Source of the DNA: JAFAGX01 sp963759875
Lineage (GTDB): Bacteria > Acidobacteriota > Terriglobia > Terriglobales > Acidobacteriaceae
Direction of reading: 5' to 3'
Length of the DNA stretch: 64,000 nucleotides
Assembly: GCA_963759875.1 (NCBI GenBank)
Contig: CAVXBB010000016.1
Coordinates: 620,001-684,000 of the forward strand
Under the pieces are notes generated by a model that saw only the letters and a list, made by a program, of their open reading frames with translations, did no database searches and had not been told where the DNA came from. Numbering within the stretch: position 1 is the stretch's first letter; each line of letters starts with the position of its first letter. The position numbers were made by a program, and so were the translations under genes. Below, in pieces: positions 17,136 through 24,708 of this stretch.

Positions 17136-17427
17136 GAACCGTGCTGAGAAACTAAAGTGGTGGGCCAATTTATTTCTCATCCTGGAGCAAGCGTTTTTTG
17201 CGCAGCGAAGTTAACGCGCCTGGCGGGTGTTCGAGCCCGCTGCCGAAATCCCGAGCGCAGCCGAGGGAACTCTCCGCGACAGAATAATCGCGCGTTTGGA
17301 TCGCTTCCTTTGTTCGGCGCTACCCCCACCCGGAGCCGGCCCCGAACGTAGTCGAAGGGCCGCTTTTCGAAAGGTCTGATCTCTTAGCTGCAGGACCAAA
17401 GAACTTTTTCTTGTGTAAACTCGCTTC
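17136..17427 (+). other. Intergenic region with degenerate repeats
   Basis: No gene is visible. It carries two short repeat-like blocks, cccgagcgcagccgaggga at 17250-17268 and ccccgaacgtagtcgaaggg near 17340-17361, in opposite-looking orientations around a GC-rich centre. These are related to the copy at 13026. The last 40 bases before 17428 (cttgtgtaaactcgcttc) may hold the RNase H promoter. Confidence 0.35.
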
Positions 17428-17910
17428 ATGTCCCCGATTCGTTCCGCTTCTCATACTTCCAATCGCCGGCTTTTCGAAGAACCCCAAAGCACGCCTGCTC
17501 ACTACCTCGTCGCATACACCGATGGTGGAGCGCGCGGCAATCCTGGCCCCGCCGGATACGGCGTTGTCATCCAGGACGAATCCGGGAGAGCAGTTGCGAA
17601 ATTAAGCCAATACCTCGGACATCAAACCAACAATTTTGCGGAATATCAGGCTTTAATCGCCGCACTGGAATACGCGGTTCGGCACGGACATAAAGGTTTG
17701 AAGGTCATCAGTGACTCCGAGTTGCTGGTACGGCAAATCAACGGCATCTACAAAGTGAAGAACCCCACGTTGCAAGATCTTTACGCCCGCGCCCGCCAGT
17801 TGATCCGCCAACTTGATTGGTTTTCCATCAATCATGTGCTGCGCGGCAACAATCAAGAGGCCGATCGCCTCGCTAACGCCGCTATGGATAAAGGCACGGC
17901 CCGAACATAA
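17428..17910 (+). CDS. Ribonuclease HI-family protein
   Basis: A 160-residue protein with a type 1 RNase H fold at about 27-158. The start motif YTDGGARGNPGPAGYG carries the first metal-binding Asp (residue 31), followed by Glu in NNFAEYQALIAALEYA, Asp in KVISDSELLVRQING, and a final Asp in NNQEADRLAN. It degrades the RNA strand of RNA-DNA hybrids. The first 25 residues are not conserved in type and the true start may be a little downstream. The stop abuts the stop of the convergent lipoprotein gene. Confidence 0.9.
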   Translation: MSPIRSASHTSNRRLFEEPQSTPAHYLVAYTDGGARGNPGPAGYGVVIQDESGRAVAKLSQYLGHQTNNFAEYQALIAALEYAVRHGHKGLKVISDSELLVRQINGIYKVKNPTLQDLYARARQLIRQLDWFSINHVLRGNNQEADRLANAAMDKGTART

Positions 17911-19014
17911 TTACGGCACCGCCTCACTGGCCTCTGCCGAGTGCGCGCTTTCGTTCCCCCGCACGTCCACCGCGGAAACGGAATAGAAATAGGTGTGTTT
18001 CGGAACAACATTCATATCCCGAAATGCCGGCGCCTTTACCAACTCGAAATTGATCTTCTGCTCCGCTGTGTTTTTCTCGCGCCGATATACGTTGTAACCC
18101 GCGAGATCCGCATCCGTATCCGGTGTCCAGCTCAAATCAATGAACGGCTGCTGCCCCACTCCTGAAAACACGGCTTGCAAGCCGGAAGGCTCCGCAGGCG
18201 GGAAAATATCATGAGCAAACACTCGCACTGTAGGCGTGTCGTCACCCTCAAATTGCGTTTCGGACCCTCCCTCCGCATGAATCACATTCACTACCGTCGC
18301 ACGATACTCATATGTCTTCTCCCACTCGAAGCTGTGGTCGACCACTGAATACGTCGGCGCCATCCCGAATGGCACCTCGCCCACCATGGTGTCAACTTTT
18401 GTGCCCACTTCGCGCCGGTACTCGCGATAAAAATGCCGGAGCTCCGGAGTCTCCACTACGTGTGCTTCCCCGTTCCAGCTCAACACAATCCCGTCCGCCG
18501 TCACGGCAGCCCGAAAATCATTGGGAGGTGGCACCGCCACCATCGCCGAAACCGCTACTTTGTTCGACAATCCGGCGCTCCGGCCATTTTCATTGAGCAC
18601 GGAAACCGCATAGAAGATTTCTGCGGCAGGACTGTTACTCAGCGCCCCATCTGGCAGCTGGTCTACGTAGCTCGCCACCGCCTTCGTCCCCGCCATTTTT
18701 TTGCCGTGAGCTTGAACTGCAGGTTGTGGCGCGGCTACGCTTCCCGCCTGATTCGCGCAACCCTTGCTCGCGGCATTGCTGCTTCTGCAGATGCGAGTAA
18801 TTCCCAGACTCCTTATTCGCAGGCCATCAGTAGTTTCGGTGGGCACCGTCCACGCCAGAGAAACCTTGTTCCCTTTGCGAGCTGCTCTCAGGTCCGTTAC
18901 CGGTTGCGGTAAATTGAGCGAAGGCGGTTTCGGAATCCCTGGAACGCCGCAGCTCGTCAGCATCAAAAGCGCGCTCCCGCAAACTGCGCGGTGCAAATAG
19001 GCCGGTAGCTTCAT
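17911..19014 (-). CDS. Fibronectin type III-domain lipoprotein
   Basis: A 367-residue predicted lipoprotein: the signal peptide ends in the lipobox LTSC (Cys22). It is followed by three fibronectin type III-like domains at about 38-150, 160-260 and 265-365 (PVTDLRAARKGNKVSLAWTVP; PFIDLSWTPDTDADLAGYNVYRRE). It is probably anchored in the outer or inner membrane and mediates protein or glycan contacts. The function is otherwise unknown, and no operon partner lies on the same strand. Confidence 0.8.
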   Translation of the reverse strand: MKLPAYLHRAVCGSALLMLTSCGVPGIPKPPSLNLPQPVTDLRAARKGNKVSLAWTVPTETTDGLRIRSLGITRICRSSNAASKGCANQAGSVAAPQPAVQAHGKKMAGTKAVASYVDQLPDGALSNSPAAEIFYAVSVLNENGRSAGLSNKVAVSAMVAVPPPNDFRAAVTADGIVLSWNGEAHVVETPELRHFYREYRREVGTKVDTMVGEVPFGMAPTYSVVDHSFEWEKTYEYRATVVNVIHAEGGSETQFEGDDTPTVRVFAHDIFPPAEPSGLQAVFSGVGQQPFIDLSWTPDTDADLAGYNVYRREKNTAEQKINFELVKAPAFRDMNVVPKHTYFYSVSAVDVRGNESAHSAEASEAVP

Positions 19015-19099
19015 TCAGAGAAGGCTCAGCCTAACATGCCGGCGAGGCTTTGGAACAAAAGCTGTTGCCTTCCATGCCAATTGCTGCTTTGGCTGGGCT

Positions 19100-19837
19100 A
19101 TGTTGATTACCAGGTGCATTAATGACAGAAGCCGCGAACTCACAGCTCTCGGACTGGTATTCTGTCGTACATCATCCGAATCCGGCCAACCCCACGTGAC
19201 TTTGTTTGAGCTCGTAGCCACGCCCGTCAGAAGGCGCCACAGCAGCAGCACGCTCGCCGTGTTTCGCCACCTCGGCGTGCTGGGACTTTTCTCCCTCGCA
19301 ATCCTGGACAGTACACCTTTGCCGACGTTCGGCGGCCCTGACATCCTCATCGTCATCCTCGTCGTGACTCGTCATAATGCTTGGTACGAGTGCGCCGCGG
19401 CAGCCACTGCAGGCTCAGTTGTTGGTGCGTACATCACCTTCAGGCTCGCTCGGCAGGCAGGCCGGGCCTATCTCGACAGCAAATTCGGCCAAAAGAAAGT
19501 TCCCAAGCTTCTGCAACTCTTCGATCGCTGGGGAACCGGCGCTTTGGTCGCTTCCACTGCAATTCCCTTCCCGTCCCCAACCAGCGTGTTTTTCGCCGCC
19601 GCCGGTGCTTCCACGGAATACCGCACAGAAAAGTACCTGACTGTCGTTGCTCTATCTCGCGCTTTCCGTTACTCAGCCGTCGCCATAATTGGCGAGCTTT
19701 ACGGACGCCACGTCATTCGTGTGCTCCGCCATCCCACCCAATATTGGGGCTGGTTCACGCTCATCGCCGCCATCTTCGTCGCGCTCCTTGCAGGCGGAAT
19801 TCTTTTGCAGAGACGGCTTGTACAGGCAAGCGCCTGA
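19100..19837 (+). CDS. VTT-domain (DedA/SNARE-associated-like) membrane protein
   Basis: A protein of up to 245 residues; the first 32 are unlike membrane protein sequence and a GTG at 19196 gives a plausible 213-residue form. Membrane segments occur at about 58-75, 92-112, 148-166 and 215-237. A conserved re-entrant region (TPLPTFGGPDILIVIL, then GSVVGAYITFRLARQAGRAY, then FPSPTSVFFAAAGAS) matches the VTT/DedA pattern of lipid scramblase-like proteins. I infer a role in phospholipid or undecaprenyl-phosphate translocation, with moderate confidence. It is divergent from the FN3 lipoprotein gene. Confidence 0.65.
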   Translation: MLITRCINDRSRELTALGLVFCRTSSESGQPHVTLFELVATPVRRRHSSSTLAVFRHLGVLGLFSLAILDSTPLPTFGGPDILIVILVVTRHNAWYECAAAATAGSVVGAYITFRLARQAGRAYLDSKFGQKKVPKLLQLFDRWGTGALVASTAIPFPSPTSVFFAAAGASTEYRTEKYLTVVALSRAFRYSAVAIIGELYGRHVIRVLRHPTQYWGWFTLIAAIFVALLAGGILLQRRLVQASA

Positions 19838-20159
19838 GCAGCCGCAACATCCTGCAATCAGCATCGAAGATCTCAGAATGCGCTAATCCAGCTCTGCTTT
19901 GGCCAACCTGCGCAGGAAAAACACATCCAAGTTTCATCCGTCAATACCGGCTCGGAGTTGTCCCTGGAGCGGAGTGGACTTCAATGTGACTGAATTTCTG
20001 GCGCCCAGCAAATCAGGGAGAAGCCGGCAAAATCCGTACGGCATAGAAACGCATTCCTCCGTTTGCTTCAGCCCAAAACACGTGACCCGGCTCACAGAAA
20101 CCTGCAGGTCCCACAGCAGACCATTGAGGTTGGACGGTAGCAGAGCTAGGAGTGCCGAA

Positions 20160-21812
20160 GTGCGTCTTCTCAAAGTAACCAGGTTGCGCTGGCTTTCACA
20201 AGTTACGTCCTTTTTGCTGTTTCTCTTTCTCTTGCTGCGCACCGAGTTTCGTGGATCCCTGCGTGCAGCCGGTGGTGACATCCGCCTTTCTTATCCGGTC
20301 AACTTGTTTTTTCGACTCGATCCTTTGGTGGCCTTATCGAATGCACTGGCGAGTCACACGTTATACCACGGCCTGTTGTGGAGCCTGGTGATTCTGATTC
20401 CCACAATGTTTCTTGGCCGTTTCTTCTGCGGCTGGATTTGTCCTCTAGGCTCAGTGCACCATTTCTTCGGCAGCCTCAGATCCGAACGCAAACGCGGCCA
20501 ACAACTGATCGAATCCAACCGCTACAAGCCTTGGCAAACCACCAAGTACTACCTCCTGATTGCCGCCTTGATCGCGGCATTGATGGGTACCGGGATAATC
20601 GGATGGCTGGATCCTTTCTCGTTGCTGGTCCGCTCGCTCGGTCTATCCATTTTGCCCGGAACGAACTACGCCCTGAGCGCCGTTCTGCGCACGTTGGAAC
20701 ACAGCCCGGTTGCGCTGCTGCACGCAACGGGCAGCTTGTTGCGTTTGATTCTTGGAGGGTGGTTGCTCAGTTTCAAACAGCCGTGCTTTCGGCAAGGCGT
20801 TTGGCTGGGTTTCATCTTTATTTTTCTCCTTGCGCTGAATCTTCGTGTCACCCGGTTCTGGTGCCGCGCTTTGTGCCCGCTGGGCGCCCTGCTCGGTCTG
20901 GTTTCTCGGTGGTCGATTCTTGGTCTGGTGAAGACGCCAGAACATTGTGAAAACTGCAACCGCTGCTTGCTGCGATGCCAAGGCGGCGATGATCCTATCG
21001 GCGGTGTTCCCTGGCGCCAAGCTGAGTGTCATCTCTGTCTGAACTGCGTTGATGAATGTCGGGGGCATGGCCTGCAGTTCAAGTTGTTTCCCAATCAGAA
21101 TTCGATCGGTGTAAGCCTGCAGCGGCGCAAGGTGCTCACCGGATTGGCAGCGGGTGTGGCGATGGTTCCGCTGTTAAGGAGCACCCCGGGATTCGCAGTG
21201 GAACGCCATGAACGTTTGCTACGCCCTCCAGGAGCGCTGGATGAAGAACACTTCCTGTCGCGCTGCACTCGCTGCGGCGAGTGCATGAAGGTCTGCCCGA
21301 ACAACGCTCTGCATCCGGCATTGACGGAGGCAGGTCTCGAAGGTTTGTGGACGCCCGTCATGGTTCCGCGAATTGGTTATTGCGAGGTGAGTTGTGTGCT
21401 CTGCTCGCAGGTTTGTCCTACCGGGGCCATCTGGGAGATTACGGCTAGTGAGAAGGCCTGGGCCGTCGGCACGGCTAGGACCGCCCACTCGATCACTTTG
21501 GGGACGGCATTCTTGGACCGCGGGCGCTGCCTGCCATGGGCGATGGCAACCCCGTGCATCGTCTGCGAAGAATGGTGTCCGACATCACCGAAGGCCATCT
21601 ATTTGCAGCTCGCACAAGCGGCAGACGCAGCCGGGAACCTCAAACAGATAAAACAACCGCTAATTGATCCGCAGCATTGTGTGGGCTGCGGCGCATGTGA
21701 ATACGCTTGCCCCATACAAGATCGCGCGGCGGTTTACATAACCAGCATCGGCGAGAGCCGCTCGCGGACAAACCAGATTCTGCTGAATCGAAGCAAGAGG
21801 AGTGAAACGTGA
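20160..21812 (+). CDS. Fused NapH-like membrane polyferredoxin / NapG-like ferredoxin
   Basis: The frame is open from 19899, but I place the start at GTG 20160, which has an AGGAG about 8 bases upstream and starts just before the first membrane segment; this gives about 550 residues. The first half has four or five membrane segments and NapH/CcoG-type motifs CGWICPLG and CRALCPLG, then two Cys clusters (CENCNRCLLRC, CHLCLNCVDEC). A twin-arginine plus hydrophobic segment follows (RRKVLTGLAAGVAMVPLL), and then a NapG/MauM-like ferredoxin half with four Cys clusters (CTRCGECMKVC, CEVSCVLCSQVC, CIVCEEWC, CVGCGACEYAC). It should carry electrons across the membrane to a periplasmic acceptor. It overlaps the next gene by 4 bases. 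Confidence 0.85.
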   Translation: MRLLKVTRLRWLSQVTSFLLFLFLLLRTEFRGSLRAAGGDIRLSYPVNLFFRLDPLVALSNALASHTLYHGLLWSLVILIPTMFLGRFFCGWICPLGSVHHFFGSLRSERKRGQQLIESNRYKPWQTTKYYLLIAALIAALMGTGIIGWLDPFSLLVRSLGLSILPGTNYALSAVLRTLEHSPVALLHATGSLLRLILGGWLLSFKQPCFRQGVWLGFIFIFLLALNLRVTRFWCRALCPLGALLGLVSRWSILGLVKTPEHCENCNRCLLRCQGGDDPIGGVPWRQAECHLCLNCVDECRGHGLQFKLFPNQNSIGVSLQRRKVLTGLAAGVAMVPLLRSTPGFAVERHERLLRPPGALDEEHFLSRCTRCGECMKVCPNNALHPALTEAGLEGLWTPVMVPRIGYCEVSCVLCSQVCPTGAIWEITASEKAWAVGTARTAHSITLGTAFLDRGRCLPWAMATPCIVCEEWCPTSPKAIYLQLAQAADAAGNLKQIKQPLIDPQHCVGCGACEYACPIQDRAAVYITSIGESRSRTNQILLNRSKRSET

Positions 21813-22315
21813 TAAGGGCTGCCGCCCCGTTGCGAGCGGCGTTGATCTTCGCGCTCTGCGTGGCACTTTTCGAAGGCTGCAATCGAGAGCACATGACGAA
21901 GGCAACGCCATTACCCGCTTCCTATGAAGTTGCAGGCTGGGCGCAGACTGGCGACGTACGTAGCTTTGAGGCCCCAAACTTGTGGAAGTACATTGATGGC
22001 GAGGCGGAACGGTATTTGAAGGCGGGAGTGCAGAGAGTATTCACGGCGGACTATAGGTTCCAGAACAAGATCGATGTGGTAGTCGATGTTTACACCATGG
22101 GAAACGCGGACGGCGCGGCGAGCATCCTGGATTCGGAGCCAACGAGCGATGCGAAATCTGTTCCACTGGGAGACAGTGCACGCTTGTACGGAGAAAGCCT
22201 GGTCTTCCGTGAAAAATCTTACTTGGTACGAATTGTCGCCTATCAAGAGTCAGCAGAAGTTGCTCCCGCGCTCTTGCAGCTGGGACAAGGTATCGAGCGA
22301 AGGCTGAAGAGATGA
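21809..22315 (+). CDS. DUF6599-like secreted protein or lipoprotein
   Basis: A 168-residue protein with a hydrophobic N-terminus and Cys24 in a lipobox-like but imperfect context (FEGC). The mature part carries LWKYIDGEAERYLKAGVQRVFTA, which matches my memory of the DUF6599 family, followed by an alternating beta pattern. The function is unknown. The start overlaps the stop of the polyferredoxin by four bases, indicating translational coupling and probably a shared extracytoplasmic role. Confidence 0.7.
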   Translation: MIRAAAPLRAALIFALCVALFEGCNREHMTKATPLPASYEVAGWAQTGDVRSFEAPNLWKYIDGEAERYLKAGVQRVFTADYRFQNKIDVVVDVYTMGNADGAASILDSEPTSDAKSVPLGDSARLYGESLVFREKSYLVRIVAYQESAEVAPALLQLGQGIERRLKR

Positions 22316-22419
22316 ATCAGCCGGAAAGTTTGTAACGCCTTGTCACTGAAAACCCAGCCCCGCTTAGCGTATGCGTGGACATGAGGCTGCTTAGGAACTA
22401 TCTCGACGGGACAGAATTC

Positions 22420-23430
22420 ATGCACCAAAAAAGCAACACGAGCCGGCGGGATTTTCTGAAGAAGTGCCTGACTGGCGCCGCGGCCCTGCGCACGGCAAAC
22501 AATATCCCGTTGCTCGAGGCAGCCGAGCAAGGAACCGTGCCCGGAAAATCCCGGGTCGTGATCGCTCGTGACGCCATGCTGCGCGGTAGCGGAGCGAGCG
22601 TGGATTCCAGCCGTGTTCTGAGCTTACTGGACCGCTCGATGCAAGCTCTCTTCAACCTTGATAGTCCTCCTGAGCCATGGAAGAAACTGGTCCATTCAGG
22701 CGAGAAGGTGGGACTCAAAGTGAATGCGCTCGGCGGACGAGGACTCTCCAGCAACCTTCAGCTGGTCGAGGCCATTTGCGGAAGATTGCAACAAGCCGGG
22801 ATTCGGGCGAGCGACATCGTAATTTGGGACCGCGATACAGACGAACTGCAACACGTTGGGTTCCACGCTGCGATCGGCGGCAACCGCGTGCAATGCTTCG
22901 GCACTGATCAGGTTGGTTACGAAGATGAGTTGACGACATACGGCAGCGTTGGCAGCCGCTTATCGAAGATTTTGACCCAGTGCTGTGATGTGCTGATCAA
23001 TGTGCCGGTGCTGAAAGATCATGACGGCGCCGGCATAACAGCTGCTCTGAAGAACATGTACGGCGTAATTCACAATCCGAACAAGTACCACCCCAACGGT
23101 TGTAATCCGTATATCGCAGACGTGAACATGCTGCCGGTTATCAAGACAAAGATGCGTTTGACGATCTGCGATGCGACGACTTCATCGTACGAAGGTGGGC
23201 CGGGCTATAAGCCGCAATACGCCTGGAAAAACGACGCACTGATCGTTTCCCAAGATCCCGTTGCGCTTGATTACATTGGCTGGCAGATCATCGAGCGCAA
23301 GCGGGCCGAAAAAGGGCTGAAGACGCTGGAAGCTGATGGGCGAGCCCCGCATTACCTTGCTACAGCGGCAGACGCGCAGCATCGGCTGGGCACGAACGAT
23401 CCTAAAAGGATTGCGGTGGTTGAGGTCTAG
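22420..23430 (+). CDS. DUF362-domain protein with twin-arginine leader (first copy)
   Basis: About 336 residues from the ATG at 22420; an in-frame GTG at 22375 gives 351 residues. The N-terminus holds a twin-arginine motif SRRDFLKK followed by a short, weakly hydrophobic segment, so Tat export is plausible but not certain. The DUF362 domain fills the rest, with VGLKVNALGGRGLSS, DVLINVPVLKDHDGAGITAALKNMYGV and DPVALDYIGWQII as typical blocks. The family's biochemical role is unsettled. The gene ends 11 bases before the AmmeMemoRadiSam radical SAM gene, which ties it to that system. Confidence 0.85.
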   Translation: MHQKSNTSRRDFLKKCLTGAAALRTANNIPLLEAAEQGTVPGKSRVVIARDAMLRGSGASVDSSRVLSLLDRSMQALFNLDSPPEPWKKLVHSGEKVGLKVNALGGRGLSSNLQLVEAICGRLQQAGIRASDIVIWDRDTDELQHVGFHAAIGGNRVQCFGTDQVGYEDELTTYGSVGSRLSKILTQCCDVLINVPVLKDHDGAGITAALKNMYGVIHNPNKYHPNGCNPYIADVNMLPVIKTKMRLTICDATTSSYEGGPGYKPQYAWKNDALIVSQDPVALDYIGWQIIERKRAEKGLKTLEADGRAPHYLATAADAQHRLGTNDPKRIAVVEV

Positions 23431-23441
23431 GCCATGATGCG

Positions 23442-24692
23442 ATGAGTCTACGTATGTCAGGCGAGCTTAATACGCTACTAAACTCTCCGCCCGTTGTGGC
23501 GGCTGCGAAAGAAAATGTCCTCAGAAGTGAGCCTACAGCATTCTCTTCGCCACTCGAGCGCCGTTATTTTTTGAAGTGTGCACTCGTCTCAGGAGCCGCA
23601 TTGAGCATCTGTGATCTTGCTAAGCCGCTCCTCACCATACCCGCAGGCGCCGCTCCGCAGAAGCAGGATGACTCGCGATTCATCCTCGAAGCCAAGTTTT
23701 ACCAGAAGCTCCAAAACAAGAAAATCAAATGCAAGCTGTGCCCGCGTGAATGCACGGTGGGTGACAAGGAACGCGGCTATTGCGGCGTACGAGAAAATCA
23801 CGCAGGGACTTACTACACACTTGTGCACTCGCGCGTGTGCGCGGCGCATATTGATCCTGTCGAGAAGAAACCATTATTTCACTACCTCCCGGGAACGCTA
23901 GCTTTCTCATTGGCGACCGCCGGTTGTAACGTGAACTGCAAATTCTGTCAGAACTGGGACATCTCACAGGTACGGCCGGAACAGGTCCCGGCCGACTACG
24001 CACCTCCGAAATTGGTCGCCGATCTGGCCAAGCAGAACGGCTGCCCGACCATCGCCTATACATACAGCGAACCGGTGATCTTTAGCGAGTACCTGATGGA
24101 CGCGGCCGACGCGGGTCACGACGCAGGCATCCGCAGCGTGGTCGTGTCGAATGGCTATATGCAAGAAGAAGCCCTCAAAACCGCATACGGAAAAATGGAC
24201 GCGGTCAAAATCGATCTGAAAGCATTCTCCGAGTCGTATTACAAGGACGTGGTGGTTGGCGAGTTGAAGCCGGTGCTTAATTCTCTCGTCACTCTGCGAA
24301 AAATAGGTAAGTGGACCGAGATCGTTTACTTGGTAGTTCCAACCCTGAACGATAGTGATGCCGAATTCACCGGCCTTGCTCATTGGATTAAAACCAATCT
24401 CGGCGTGGATGTGCCGCTACACTTCACGCAATTTCATCCCGAATATCTGTTGAAGAACCTGCCCATCACTCCGGTTCCCACACTAGAACGTGCGAAGGCC
24501 ATTGCCGATTCCGAGGGGCTGCACTACGTGTACATCGGCAACGTGCCCGGACACCCCGCCGAAAACACGTATTGCCCGAAGTGTCGCCACGTATTAGTCG
24601 AGCGCGTAGGGCTAATGGTCAGGCAGATGCTGATCCGCAAAGGCGGCTGTCCATTCTGCGGACAGCAAATTCCGGGAGTGTGGCACGTGTAA
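23442..24692 (+). CDS. amrS: AmmeMemoRadiSam system radical SAM enzyme, with twin-arginine leader
   Basis: A 416-residue radical SAM protein. The SAM-binding cluster is CNVNCKFCQ (Cys162, Cys166, Cys169). Upstream is a second Cys set (Cys97, Cys100, Cys104, Cys114 in CKLCPRECTVGDKERGYC) typical of AmrS, and a C-terminal zinc-ribbon-like pair (CPKC ... CPFC) sits at about 383-408. The N-terminal 75 residues form an extension with RRYFLK (Arg40-Arg41), then a hydrophobic stretch, then a small-residue region: a twin-arginine leader by appearance. The substrate of the system is unknown. The gene is between DUF362 and the MEMO-AMMECR1 fusion, 16 bases upstream of the latter. Confidence 0.9.
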   Translation: MSLRMSGELNTLLNSPPVVAAAKENVLRSEPTAFSSPLERRYFLKCALVSGAALSICDLAKPLLTIPAGAAPQKQDDSRFILEAKFYQKLQNKKIKCKLCPRECTVGDKERGYCGVRENHAGTYYTLVHSRVCAAHIDPVEKKPLFHYLPGTLAFSLATAGCNVNCKFCQNWDISQVRPEQVPADYAPPKLVADLAKQNGCPTIAYTYSEPVIFSEYLMDAADAGHDAGIRSVVVSNGYMQEEALKTAYGKMDAVKIDLKAFSESYYKDVVVGELKPVLNSLVTLRKIGKWTEIVYLVVPTLNDSDAEFTGLAHWIKTNLGVDVPLHFTQFHPEYLLKNLPITPVPTLERAKAIADSEGLHYVYIGNVPGHPAENTYCPKCRHVLVERVGLMVRQMLIRKGGCPFCGQQIPGVWHV

Positions 24693-24708
24693 GAGCGCGA
24701 GAGGAGGT

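Noticed and set aside
19899..20159. Upstream extension of the polyferredoxin frame
   Set aside because: The 87 extra residues are not protein-like for this family; GTG 20160 with AGGAG fits better.
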